A stretch of DNA of 64,000 bases, from assembly GCA_025175665.1 (NCBI GenBank), contig JANKKI010000024.1, positions 2,916,001 through 2,980,000 on the forward strand, in the 5' to 3' direction. Source of the DNA: Cinchona pubescens. Its lineage: Eukaryota; Streptophyta; Magnoliopsida; Gentianales; Rubiaceae. The stretch's first letter is position 1, and every line of letters begins with the position of its first letter. The translations under genes were made by a program, and so were the position numbers. Shown one piece after another: positions 35,045 to 45,914 of this stretch. The notes under the pieces are model-generated. The model searched no databases, was not told the origin of the DNA, and was given only the letters and a program-made list of their open reading frames with translations.

Positions 35045-36540
35045 TTACACTTGGGATTCTTCAATTTTGCTGAGGTCGATGCTGAAACAGTCATCCTCAT
35101 TTGATTGGGCGAAATCTTCTTCAGTGCTGATGCTGGCAGTTGAGCTGGAATCAGAACTGGATGATGACACCTGTTTTTTCTTCTTTTTGTTGAAATCTTT
35201 TTTCTTTGATTTCTTTGGTTTTGTTTTTTCTTTTGTCTTCTTTTTGCTCGAAACTTCCTGGTTTGAAGAGCTTGAAGTTCCTCCTTTGAGTTGGGAGAGA
35301 GTGTCTTCCAGTTGTTTGATATATGCATCCTTGTTTTTAGCAGTAGCTAACAGGACAGTATTTGTAGATCTTTGTTGAAGAAACTGGGAAGTTTCTACAT
35401 CTATTGGTAATACCAAGAATTGTGGATTCTTACCGAACCAAATTTGAATCTGATTCTTATGAGCACTGCTGGCATCATAAGCATCCCACCATTTGATTGA
35501 ACCTTGTCTGACCAGTAAAGGTGGAAAGGCTTGATTGTTATTCTTAACTAATTCGAACCTCCATTGGTAAATCCAAGGCAATGCAAATTTTGAAAAGAAT
35601 TGAAGTGTTGTGGACATGGTTGAATTTGGTTGTGAAAACTTTGATTTGAAAAATTCAAAGCCTTCTAAAATTGGTGGAGGTAAAATAGATTCATTAGGTC
35701 CAATTAAAGACCAAAATTTATTAAACCAAATTGGGAAGGTATAAACCTTGTTCTTTTTGAAGAAGAATAAACAAGAATGTTTATTCTCGATGTTTTGATA
35801 GGTGAAGGTATTAAACCAAGCACCTTGATAATCCCAGTAAGAATATCTAGGATATTTTTGAGATTCAGGACCGGAGAAGGAACGTAACCTATTAAGATCA
35901 TTGCCCCATTCGGATGCGTCTGAGAACCTTTAGAATTTGATATGTTGAGTGTGTATAATATGCTTGAGTGGCATGCATATTATTTTTTGGTATAATGGAT
36001 TGAGAATCTTTAAGTATTAACTCATAGAATTCTCTGGTTTTTTGGTTTGAGGATGGTAAAAAATTGAATCCAGTAGGAAGGATTTTTTGGGCAACAATTA
36101 AAGGATTGTTGGTGAACCATTCTGGTTCAATCTGGATTAGGGTTTGATGGTCAGTTTTTCTAACATATTGAGAAATATTTGAAGAAGCAAAATTTTTTGA
36201 AGTTTGTTTGAGTACGTAAGGTACCGTGCTTTTTGATGCATAAGGCACCGTGTTCAGTGCTTGAGATGATGAGGGTGAACTCATCAAAATGTTTGAGGGC
36301 AATACCTGAGCTTGTCCTGGATTAGACAAGGCCTGTTGAAATTGCAACCATTGTTTGAAAGCTTCACCAAGCTGTGGATTGTCTTCAGCAATTTCTGCCC
36401 AAGACTTTTGGACTACTACCTGTAAGGGTACCTAAAGTAGGATTTTGGGTAGATGAAGAGGCTTCATCTGGTTTGGATTTTTGTGGTTCAGGATCACTCT
36501 TTTTCTTGCGGGGTATTTCTGCCCTGTAGGAACTCTCTGG
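35045..36540 (-). pseudogene. Viral insertion: C-terminal/ORF2 region, unknown function
   Basis: Follows RNase H. It begins with a Lys/Glu/Pro-rich linker near 36,530. An open piece (36347-35898) contains a QIEPEWFTNNPL-like segment, a broken middle part (35901-35704) follows, and a 190-codon open frame (35617-35045) ends it. That last frame has a Trp-rich start, a coiled-coil-like stretch around residues 110-130, a Lys-rich stretch around 140-160, a Ser run, then an acidic C-terminus. The Lys-rich part could act in nuclear entry or nucleic acid binding; that is inference. Similar ORFs occur in florendovirus-like insertions with no assigned role. Two breaks interrupt it. Confidence 0.55.
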
Positions 36541-37960
36541 TAAGGTAATCCGACAAGGAGTTAGAACTACCTTTGATAAATTCAATATCAAAATCAAAAA
36601 TTGATAAAATTGCTTGCCACCTGGCAAAAATTTGTTTTGAAGCAAGATTTTTAACATCTTTTTGTAAAACATCATTGGCAGCTTTACAGTCAATACGAAG
36701 TAAAAACTTTTGAATGAGAAGGTCATTGAAATTTTGAAATGCATAAAACAATTGCTAAAATTTCTTTTTTAATAGTGGAATAATTCTTTTGGGCATTATT
36801 CCAGTGTTTTGAAGTAAAACAAACAATTTGCTCAGAAGTAGAACTTCTTTGTTTAAAATGCCACCATAACCAATGTCAGAGGCATCAGTTTCAATAATTT
36901 TAAAAAGTTTTGGATCACATAAAACTAAACAAGGTAAACTCTTGACTTGAAGTCCCTAATTTTATGTATTTGACTGTGTCTGTGTGTTTTTGTGTCCATG
37001 CAGGAGGATTCTTTCGAAGTCTATCATGCAAAGGTTTTGAAAGAATACTAAGATTAGGAATGTGTTCAGAGATGTAATTTAAACATCCTAAGAATCTTTG
37101 AAGCTAAAACTGTATGTCTCTTATACACATCTAGATGTGCAAATTCAATCGATCTATTGATAGGGATAATTTTGCCTTGGCAAATATTATGTCCTAAGAA
37201 CCTGATCGAAGTTTGACATAAACTAATCTTTGAAGCAGAAATGACTAAACCATTTCTTTTAGTCACATCTAAGAAAATATTGACATGTTTAAAATGTTGT
37301 TCTAAATTATCAGAATAAACAAGAACATCATCAATGTAAACAAGTATAAAATTGAGATATGGATTGAAAATATCATTCATGACCTTTTGAAATTCAGAAG
37401 GTGCGTTTTTTAGGCCAAAAGGCATTACATTCCACTCATATTGACCAAAAGGGACTGTGAAATTGCAGTTTTGTACCTGTCAGAAGGATGGATTTGGATT
37501 TGCCAGAATCCAGATTTTAGGTCAAATTTTGAAAAAATTGAAGAAGCATGCAATCTATGAAGCAAGTCCTTCTTGTTTGGAATAGGGAACCTAATCCATT
37601 GTAAAACTTTGTTGAGGGGTTTGTAATTGATGACTAATCGAGGGACACCTCGTTCAATCTCGGAAATTTTGTTAACATAAAATGCAGCACAACTCCAAGG
37701 TGACTTGGAGGGACTAATAATCTTTTTGGAAAGAAGATCATCAATTTCCTTTTTGCAAAATTCCAAAAGCTCTTGATTCATTTCAATCGCACAAACTCTC
37801 CAGTTGGAATATCTTTTTCTAAAAAATCTTTTTCATGTGGTAGAGTTACCACATGTTGCTTTCTATTCCAGAAGTCAGTTGGAATATCAGCACAAACTTG
37901 AGTTTGAATTTTATTTTGTAAATCATGTATCTTTATTTTGAAAATTGGATCTTTTAATTG
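36541..37960 (-). pseudogene. Viral insertion: reverse transcriptase and RNase H
   Basis: Polymerase region that would convert the pregenomic RNA to DNA. The RT N-terminal half is the open piece 37781-37425, with PRLVINYKPLNK and FSKFDLKSGFWQI. The catalytic half is 37425-37066, with MPFGLKNAPSEFQKVM and VYIDDVLVYS (YIDD near 37,338-37,327) and FLGHNICQGKI. A frame change near 37,110 breaks the thumb. The RNase H part (36751-36494) shows LRIDCKAANDVL and IEFIKGSSNSLSDYLTR. Catalytic Asp residues are visible, but at least three frame breaks prevent one product. A sequence resembling a Tn5 end lies at 37115-37132. Confidence 0.85.
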
Positions 37961-37986
37961 ATTTTAAAGTCGTTCAATTACAAAAT

Positions 37987-38895
37987 TTAAGATCTTTTTT
38001 TTAAAAAATTGATTTGATTCATTTTCATTTGCAAAGGGTTGAGAGTTTTTTCAAAAGCTGGAAATTTGAAAGGAATGAATTGATTCATTCCTAAGGAATT
38101 GATAATAATACCTTGAAACGTAGTTGTATAAGGTATTAAATAAGCAATAAATGGAACACCAAGAATCACAGGAGTAGTGATATTCTTAGCTAATAAAAAA
38201 GTATTGTAGGGAAAGCTACAATCAGAATATCTGACTTCTACATCAGATAATTTGAATTTGACTTCCAAAGACTCTCCATTAGCACTACTAATGCGTTCTT
38301 TGGTCTTTTGAAAATGTTTTGCAGGAATTAAGCCTTCATGGATGCAATTTAAATCTGCACCAGTATCAACTAATGCAGTAGCATCAATGAAAAGTTCATT
38401 GTTAATAACCAAAGTAATTTGAATAAGGAATTTGAGAACAGTAACTCTATTTAAAATATTTAAAAACTGTTCTTTTGATTTTTCAATAATCAGATCAGGT
38501 GGAATCACTTGTTCAGATAAAGCTTGGTTTTCAAAAGGAGTTTGAGAGGTTGAAGGAGTTTCAACACAATTTTCAAAAACTTGTTTTGAACATTGGGAAA
38601 GTTGGAGAGAATGAATGACCATTTGGTCAATATGCTGTTGAGCTTTAATCTCTCTAATTTCTTGTTTTAAGAAAGCAATTTCAGACTGTAAATCTTGAAT
38701 TGAAACTTTCTTAAAATTTTGGTTTGGAAATCTGTTTAAAATATCCGTAAGATTGTAAGTATTTAAAACCTTGGGATGTTTTACCAAAGGATTGGAGGAG
38801 GAAACTTGATTTTGAAAATCATTAGTTTCAAAAGTTTGTTTGTACCTTTGTAAATAAAAATGACGTTGTTCAGAATCAAGAAATTTTTCAATCAT
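37987..38895 (-). pseudogene. Viral insertion: aspartic protease region
   Basis: A 302-codon open frame. The N-terminal third has a coiled-coil-like stretch (DLQSEIAFLKQEIREIKAQ). The C-terminal third is a retropepsin with LVDTGADLNCIHEG (DTGA encoded at 38368-38357), then VILGVPFI and TFQGIIIN. It would cleave the viral polyprotein. This is the longest intact piece of the insertion. It is open throughout but separated by frame changes from the coat protein upstream (near 39,000) and RT downstream. Confidence 0.85.
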
Positions 38896-40274
38896 ATCAA
38901 GAATAAGATCCTGTTCTCTAGTTAAAACATTTATTTCAGGAGTTTCAGAAGAAACTGAAGTTTTACTGGAAGAAGAGGAAGAGTGACCTAGGTCATCATC
39001 TAATCTAAGGTATTGATAAGATTGTCTTCTTCGAAATTAGAGTCAGAATCACTGACATCTAAGAGAAGATTGTTTAGCTGATTGATTACTGAATCTTCTA
39101 AATTTAGAAGATTAAGCCTTTTTACAAACTTGCAAAATCTGGCAATATGTCCAGGTTTCTTACATTTGTAACAAACAGCAGTATTGGAATTTGGTAAAGC
39201 AAGAATAGGGTTTTTGGTAGGAAGGTTGGATTTTCTAAATTTGTGTCTAGGTTTCCTATAAGGCTTACTATAGGAAGGTTTGGAAGATTTGTGAATCTTC
39301 GGTTTGTTTCTACGTTTGATTTTGGTTTCACAAGAAGGAAGACCAAATTGTTCACAAAAAGAACCTAAATCCTTCCTACGTTGGTTCCTATCTTTGGCTA
39401 ATTGCCTCATCATCTTGTCTTGACGACAGACTTTCATGGAAACTTGTTGGATCATGGAATTGAGTTCACCACAGGTGATATTTTGGTAAGGCACAATGCC
39501 ATTGTGCTGGGCTTTGAAGTTCTTCACGAACTAAGTCTCTAAGGGATTTGGGAAGACCATCAAGGATTTTTTCTTTCCAATATGGAAGATTTCCATCAGG
39601 TTTGGTGTAAATCCGGGTTAAGAAAGCATCCTTATACCATCTAAACTTAGAGAGCTTCTTGCATTTAAGGTTGTTAAGGATTTCAGTAGACTTTTCTCTA
39701 AAAATCCCTGGATTACCTATGAAGGTTTTGGCTATTGTGAAGATGAGTGTAGACACAGCATCCGAAATGGTTTGTCCATAAGGATCTCTAATGACATTGC
39801 CCTCAGGGTCAATTCTAATGGCATCAAAGATATTGTCTCTATCATTTTGGGATAGATGTTCGTCCCACCAACCTTTAAGTTGTCTAGTAAATCCGGCAAA
39901 TAAGATATGGGCCGTGAGTTGATCGGTGCAATTGTGGGAAGTTTTGTAAGCAATGGCCACCATGGTCATCTGCTGGAGTTTGGATGTGATATTATACTTA
40001 GAAACGCCATCTATGTTTTCTATTCATAGATATTGTTGGCATTATAAGAGTTTTGAATCACATTGGGCTGTTCTTCTAGAAGAACATCAGGATGGGTAGC
40101 TCTAGGATAATAAAGCTTATTGGATTTCTTCCAAGAACTAGAAGAAGGTTGAATTCTAAGCTTAAAGATGTCATTAGACTCAAGCTTAGGAGTTTGAGGA
40201 ACTGACTCAGAATCAGAAGCTGGTTTAACCCTGTCAAGAAAATATCTATTAAGACTTTTTGCCATGTTTGTCAT
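38896..40274 (-). pseudogene. Viral insertion: coat protein
   Basis: Coat protein region in three overlapping frames. 40274-40020 is a Ser/Pro-rich lead-in. 39969-39466 is the capsid core with FTRQLKGWWDEHL, IRDPYGQTISDAVSTLI and LNNLKCKKLSKFRWYKD. 39527-39000 is a basic region ending in the CCHC knuckle CYKCKKPGHIARFC (39173-39132) and an acidic tail. This order (core, basic stretch, CCHC, acidic end) is the caulimovirid coat protein pattern. It packages the genome. Stops near 40,010 and frame changes near 39,500 and 39,000 break it. Confidence 0.85.
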
Positions 40275-41053
40275 CCTTAGCTTTGGGAGTAGGAGATTCA
40301 GGAACGTATGCTAACTTAATAGCTTGTTCAATCTTATCTATCCTAGATTGTAATTCACTATCAATCTTATGACTAGAAATCTGAGTCCTAAGTTGACTGG
40401 GAATTTCATAAGGCTTAAAGATAGGAGTATCTAAAGCTGATTTGTAACCAGAAGGTTGTTTTGATGAAGAAGCAACAACTGGTAATGAGATGGAAGAAGT
40501 TGAAGGTGGAATCTTGACAGAGAGATGTTAAGTTAACACCAATAACTTGTAAATATTTATTTGTAAAATTGTTTTGTTCAATTATTGGTAAAAGATCTTC
40601 ACTTGAAACTGCAGTTTTAGCTTTAAAAGGTGCAGCATAAATTAAAGCATTATTTACCAAAAATTCAAATTTTCTCATCGGAGGGAAATCAGAATGAACT
40701 TTTTCCCCACTCGAGGTTTGCCAAGCTTTGGTCATAAAAATTGATTGAGTAAATGGATAATCAATTTTGTTTTGTTCAGTATAGGCAGAAAACCAATCAA
40801 AAAACTGAACATGAATTTGATAATGGTTTAGAAAAGCATAAAATTCTTCTTGAATTTTAGTTCTCTTTTCATCTTTATAGTTTTCAAAAAACCATTGTTT
40901 TCTTACTTCATTGTGAGGTGCATAAAACTCATTTCGAATTAATTCTTTGTTAATTTGAAAATTTGATTCAACAGTTAAAACATTAATCTCTGCGTCAAGT
41001 CCAGAAGGATTAAGACTAGAGTAAGTTGGGGAATTGACCATGTTAATCATCAT
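40275..41053 (-). pseudogene. Viral insertion: region between movement and coat proteins
   Basis: A mostly open piece (41053-40415) that carries RKQWFFENYKDEKRTKIQEE, YQIHVQFFDWFSAY and FPPMRKFEFLVNNALIY. This kind of segment lies between the movement and coat domains of petuvirus/florendovirus-like polyproteins; I know no defined function. A frame change near 40,520 turns the last residues into unrelated sequence, and the Ser-rich linker resumes toward 40,274. Confidence 0.65.
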
Positions 41054-41059
41054 CTTCCT

Positions 41060-41788
41060 GTTGGACAGTGTAACTGGCCTATGAAAAATTAGATTCAGGT
41101 CTCATTCCATGGATTTGGGTATTAACAGAAGAGACAGAGTGTCTAGCACTTTGTGGGTTCTGAAAATCACTGGTTGATGTACTGGAATTCCTAGGAGGAA
41201 TAAATCTAGCACTATTTGATCTATTGAAGGTATGGTTGAAACCAGCCTATGAGGTGGTCCTGTTTATTTTGACAGCGCACAATCAAAATATTTATTTGGA
41301 TCGTTTAAAGAAACTGAAAAGTTTGGAAAACAATCAAAATAAACAGGACCACCTCATAGGCTGGTTTCAACCATACCAAGTAGTGAATCATTGAAATCCA
41401 GAAATCTGGCATCTCTAAGACATAGTAAAAGAGATATGTCCAGACCTTCTCTGGATAGAGGTTTTGCAGCAATTTGAACAAGTCCAAAATGTAAATAATG
41501 GTATTTTTGTTTAAAATTTTCAATTGATTTTTTTGAAAGCAATTTAATCTCGTCATATTCCAGACTGAGTGGGATGGTTTGTTCAACAGTTTTGACAGAA
41601 TAGTCAGCTGAAAAACTCCATTTGTTATTTTTGTAAATTTCTTTTGAAGGATGATTGGGAATTTTCCAATTATCTAAAGATTGAGAAATATTAGAGAAAT
41701 TGATTTCTTCTTTAAGAGAAGAGGGATTTGAAGAAAAGGAGGAGGAGGCTTGAGAAGATCTAGAATTAGATCTGAAGAAAGCACTCAT
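41060..41788 (-). pseudogene. Viral insertion: movement protein
   Basis: 30K-superfamily movement protein, which would widen plasmodesmata for cell-to-cell spread. The open part (41788-41354) has a Ser-rich N-terminus, then IPLSLEYDEIKLLSKKS, HYLHFGLVQIAAKPLSREGL and LLCLRDARFLDFNDSLLGMV, a strong match to caulimovirid movement proteins. It stops inside the arm of a perfect inverted repeat. Beyond the repeat (from about 41,225) a Ser/Asn/Pro-rich tail continues in another frame to about 41,060. Much of the usual central domain between the two pieces is missing. Confidence 0.8.
41229..41377. repeat. Perfect 44-bp inverted repeat inside the movement protein region
   Basis: Arms 41229-41272 and 41334-41377 are exact reverse complements by my reading, separated by a 61-base loop. 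The right arm is the natural movement protein sequence on the minus strand; the left arm is its inverted copy. Perfect identity contrasts with the wear of the surrounding virus. Confidence 0.9.
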
Positions 41789-42360
41789 AATTAAAACATC
41801 ATTAAATAAAATACAGGAATAAAATTACGAAATAAAATGCAGAAAATAAAATAGAAAATGCAGGAATGGTTGTACCCCCTTGTTCCCTTTGGCACAGAAA
41901 CCTTTGGGTTTCATAGGATGAAAAATATAAACCAACCATGTTAATGTTTGTTTTAGATCTATCTGATTATGTTTAAGCTGATATCAATTATTTATTATAA
42001 ATATAAAAGTATAACCCAGATCAATAGATCTTTATGCAAATCTTAACATTCAGTCTAGATCTTTGCAAGAACAAGTCCTTACACTCTATGGGTAGAGGAC
42101 ATATCAAACCTCAACGCCTGTTCGTCGACTAAATGGCAACAGAGTCATATCCCATAGGACCAACAAGACCTTACATGAATGTTAAAATTAACTAAAGATC
42201 TAACAGATCTAAGAAATTCTTAAACATTTATCATAAATAATCAACTGGTTAGGTACGTGGGCTTCTGCGAGTAAACTCGAGCGTCATTATAACCATACGG
42301 TATAAGTAGACCCATTCACCCTATATACCATCACCAGATATCAGATCTAACATAAAAAGA
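41789..42360 (-). other. Viral leader or insertion flank
   Basis: Non-coding sequence upstream of the movement protein. It probably contains the viral intergenic leader. I cannot find a clear tRNA-Met primer site, so the 5' boundary with the H LTR is a guess placed before the GGCCCAA-containing LTR sequence. Confidence 0.35.
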
Positions 42361-43703
42361 TAATCTATGTATGTATCTATATATATATGTATAAAGATCT
42401 AGAAGAAAATAAACTAACCCACTAATGAAAAACCTTACAAGCCCATCCAAAAATTAAAGGACCCAAAGAACCTGGCCCAAACTCTATCTAAATTAAATAA
42501 AGTCTACTAAACTAAACCGAAGCCCAAACCAAATAAAGACATAAAAAAACAAAGCAAGCTCACACAAATTAAATCCAAACTAAACAATACAATCTACAAA
42601 CTAAAAGCCCATTTTTTTTTTTTAAAACCCTCCCGCTAACTAAAGAACAATCAATCATGACCAGTTGCCAATGGTGGTCTGGTGGTGGCACCACCACCGG
42701 CGCCCATCGGAAAAAAACTTTTGGTGTCGGATCTGAGTGAAATTCGCACCCCAACTTCATTTTTTCGCGTACATTGAAATTTTGGTCTCAGATTTGACCA
42801 AAAGTAATTGGAAAGTGGTAAAAAATAGCCGGGACAACCGGGTCGCTTTTTCACACACCCAAAATTTCAACCAAAACAACGTTAATCAAACACAAAAACA
42901 TTTATCACAGCACAGAATCATTAATGAACTATGAATTTGACCAGAATAACAACATTTGCACTAATCAAATTCAAGATTCAAAATTTCATAAAATAAACAT
43001 AATATTAATTTGAAACGAAATATTACAATAATGAAAATCACACTTACCTCATAAAAAACAAAGCACAAGGTGGTGGCAAACCTCAACCCCGGTAATCCTC
43101 CATTCCCCAACAAATTTTCTTTGTGTTAAGTTTGTGTTTGTACATGTGATGGTGAGTGTGTTGTGTTGTGTTTTGGGCACTAGTGTGTGATTATGTGTAT
43201 TTCTATGTGTTTGTGCGTGCATGGTAGGAAAAAAGAAAATCAGTACTAGTAGTCAGTAATTGGTCGTAGTAAAATCTGAAGTAGTAGTAGTAGTAGTAGT
43301 ATTTAGTGATAGATTGTAGGAAAAAGTGAAAGGAAAAATACTAAGAGAGAAAAATATAAGAAGGGAGGATTTTTTTGGCTTTTGGCTGAGAGAGAGTCTT
43401 GAGGTGTTAGGGGTTGCATAAAGTGATTGACATGGAGAAGGAATGCATGGGAAGGATTGTTTGAGTGGTAAGAGAAAACAATTGGGTCAGGTGTAGTTGG
43501 TCTATGTAGACTGTGATGTGATTGATACTCAAGACAAAAATAACCATCTCGTCCTTGACTCAAAAAAATTTTAAATGATTATTTTATCCAAAAAATACGA
43601 ATTTTGTGGAATTGAGACTTTGTCTCGAAAAACCCAAAATTATGAAAATTTATCCGAATTTAGAACTTAATGGTAAAAATTGTGTCAAAATTCGGTGTCT
43701 ACA
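42361..43703 (-). repeat. Element H 5' LTR, outer part
   Basis: On the minus strand it starts TGTAGACACCGAATTTTGAC at 43703, a typical Tat/Ogre LTR start. It contains a GTA trinucleotide run (43279-43303) and a GC-rich patch at 42,660-42,720. It breaks element C's LTR at 43703/43704. Frames at 42569-42934 and 43303-43563 show no motif. Confidence 0.65.
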
Positions 43704-45199
43704 TTATATACTTTTATGTTTTGGTGTCGTAGTGATATACTACAAAGTGGGACAGTAACTGGAATAATTAAAGAAGACAAGCACTAGAACTGCAATCAGA
43801 AGAACATTGAAGACCAAAGTCTAAGGGTACTAGTGCATCAATACCGCAGTTATGAATATCAAAAGAAGAAAAGTCTAAACCGCGATGTCGAAGCCATTCA
43901 AGATTTTAAGTGTGAACACTACAGTTATGAATTCAAAAAATAAATCCTCAACCACGGCTACTAATAGGCCGAAACCCTAGTCAACTCAAGTTCGACACCA
44001 TAGTGATGAATTTAAAGATGGAAATTTCATGATTCGGTCCGAAACCAATTTTCACACGAAAGGAAATACTTTCAGAATTGCTGAGAAATTTCAAATAACC
44101 CAAAAGTATATACCAACAAATACATAGTAGATGGTGCTAGAGTTTTTGTTTTAGTTACACTAGATAAGATTCCCTTAGGAGTAGAAGAATTTTTTCTTAT
44201 TTGGTAAAAAAATGTAGCAATTACTCTTCTTCTTCAAATTTTCTACACTTTTAACTTTATAATTACTCTCACTAGTTAATGCAAGCCTATAATTTCCGGT
44301 ACAATTATTGCTATCCTTTTCATTAGTTTTCATTTGGTATAAATATCTCTCATTTTCATGCTCACTAGTTTTACATTTCTTGCACCATGACTAGTAGCTT
44401 TATGTTCATGTTAGCTTTAGTTATTTCCTTAGTAGTAGCTATAACTTGTCTTTATATTTGTTTATTTTTATGTTTCTTTTAACTTGTGTAGCTAAATTAG
44501 TAGGGGATTGGGTTAAAAAAATGTGAACTCTACATATGTGTGGGTAATTCCAAGTGGGTAGACTAGTTAATGGTGGACATTTGAGTTGTAGTAAATGATT
44601 TGGAATGGTTGATGAGAGGCAAGGATATACCTTTGAACCATATTTGTTAGGTTAACACAACATACGAGTGTTGAATTTTAATACTTAGACGGGTTTATTA
44701 CTTGGTTAGGTTGATTAGTAGTCGGGCCAAGATGATAACTTTCTTAATTAGTTCCTTAAACTCCATATAGAAATTTAGACTAGAACCATGAGCCGGGCCA
44801 AGAGATTGGTTCATAGATGAGAGGGAACTCTCAATTGTGCCCACTAAATATTAGCTCACTAGAAGATCTTACTTTAAGTTTGGCCTAGTAAAATAATCAT
44901 AACCGTAGTCCAATCCTTCTTGTTTACTTGTCTTTTATCTACTTGTTAATTTAGTTCTCTATTTATCATTTTGTTAGTTTACTTACTGATTTAGCTCAAT
45001 CACATTTTTAATCAATTGTTTAGATAGTATTCACGTCCTCAGAATCCAAGTAATTGCCAAACTATATTTGTGGGAACAATACCCTTTACCACTAGCTACT
45101 AATCTACTCCGTATACCTATGGGTGTGCAGTTTGTTGTCTAAGTGAATTAGATTGTTTTATAACTTGAAAATGACTGGTTAAATTAGACAATTAGATTA
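43704..45199 (+). repeat. Element C 5' LTR, truncated at its start
   Basis: Matches 3' LTR sequence from about 58,925 onward. It carries the family word as ACCGCAGTTATGAAT, AACCGCGATG and AACCACGGCTAC at 43,830-44,000, and a TATA box (TATAAATA, 44338-44345). The right end is set where integrase coding begins. Its first roughly 180 bases were separated by the H insertion. Confidence 0.8.
44338..44345 (+). promoter_or_regulatory. TATA box of element C 5' LTR
   Basis: TATAAATATCTCTC. The 3' LTR copy is worn to TATGAATATCTCTC near 59,567. Confidence 0.6.
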
Positions 45200-45820
45200 T
45201 GCCTCGAGAAAGGATTGGTTGCCAATGCTAGATGATGTACTTTCCATATACCACACCGTATTCAAGACCCCGATCGGAATGCCTCATTATTGAATGGTGT
45301 GTGAAAAATCTTGTCATCTCCCAATGGATTTAGAGCACCGAGCATATTGGGCAATCAAGAGCTTCAATTTTGATTGGATGGAAGAACACACATTAAAAGT
45401 GGCTCTTGGACTTGAATGAACTTGATGAGTTTGGAAGGGATGCATTTGAGAATTCTATGATATACAAGGAAAGGACCAAAGCTTGGCATGACAAACAAAT
45501 CTTCAGGAAGAATTTACTATCAGCGACCATGTCTTTGCTTAAGATTCAAGACTTAAGTTGTTTTTGGGGAAACTCAAGTCAAGACGGGAGGGCCTATTTG
45601 AGGTGATTCAAGTGTTTTTGCATGGAGCCATGGAGTTAAAAGGGTAAAATTTGAACTTCAAGGTTAACAGGCATAGATTGAGGTTTTACCATAGAGACCC
45701 AAAGGAGAAGGAAAACATCCATCCTTTATGTTGATGCCTAAAGTTCCTCCATGCCACAAGTCAAGCTAAGGACTATAAACAAGCACTTTTGGGAGACAAC
45801 CCAAATTTTCTTTACTTTAT
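45200..45820 (+). pseudogene. Element C integrase C-terminal tail
   Basis: Begins abruptly at the LTR edge with AKDWLPMLDDV and TVFKTPIGMPHY, then CEKSCHLPMDLEHRAYWAIK, NELDEFGRDAFENSMIYKER and TKAWHDKQIFRKN (open piece 45406-45606). It ends at the conserved ACAAGCAC..TTGGGAGACAACCC stretch near 45,785-45,810. This is the end of an Athila-type integrase. The zinc-binding and DDE catalytic parts are absent. It is homologous to the tail at 9836-10475. No separate start codon is implied. Confidence 0.75.
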
Positions 45821-45914
45821 TCATGCTTTAATTTGATTTTATACTTACACAGTTAATTAGGTTGTTAATTAGGGTTGATTAGTTAAAATTGTAAGGATTA
45901 ATACAGTTAAGTTA

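Larger units (their letters stand above)
35000..42360 (-). mobile_element. Endogenous caulimovirid (florendovirus/petuvirus-like), degraded
   Basis: An old plant pararetrovirus copy on the minus strand inside the H LTR. Gene order is movement protein, coat protein, protease, RT/RNase H, then a C-terminal or second ORF of unknown function. The coding core is 41788-35045; the outer edges are approximate. I see no integrase, no terminal repeats and no target duplication, as expected for these viruses. At least six stops or frame changes, an internal inverted duplication and an altered RT region make it defective. The family follows from the 30K-type movement protein, coat protein with CCHC, DTGA protease and YIDD RT. 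The genus is a judgement from gene order. Confidence 0.8.
2910..43703 (-). mobile_element. Element H: Tat/Ogre-like Ty3/gypsy element, split
   Basis: A minus-strand element reconstructed from three parts: a long 5' LTR (43703 down to 32616, itself interrupted by the viral insertion), a 5' UTR with the first half of gag (32612 to 29726), and the second half of gag (4492 to 2910). The LTR starts TGTAGACACCGAATTTTG and ends GGGGCGCAACA. The primer site TTGGCGATTCCATTGGAGA and the Gag type match Tat/Ogre elements. Pol and the 3' LTR are not seen and may lie left of the window or be lost. H interrupts the 5' LTR of element C at 43703/43704. The grouping of the parts is inferred from continuity of the Gag frame across element E. 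Confidence 0.65.

Noticed and set aside
35025..35378. 117-residue plus-strand frame rich in Phe and Ser
   Set aside because: Antisense of the Lys-rich and Ser-rich stretches of the viral C-terminal frame.
32616..43703. Reading 32.6-35 kb and 42.4-43.7 kb as two separate solo LTRs
   Set aside because: The left part has only the inner end with a primer site, and the right part only a start; each lacks the other end. One LTR split by the viral insertion is simpler, though the exact joins are unproven.
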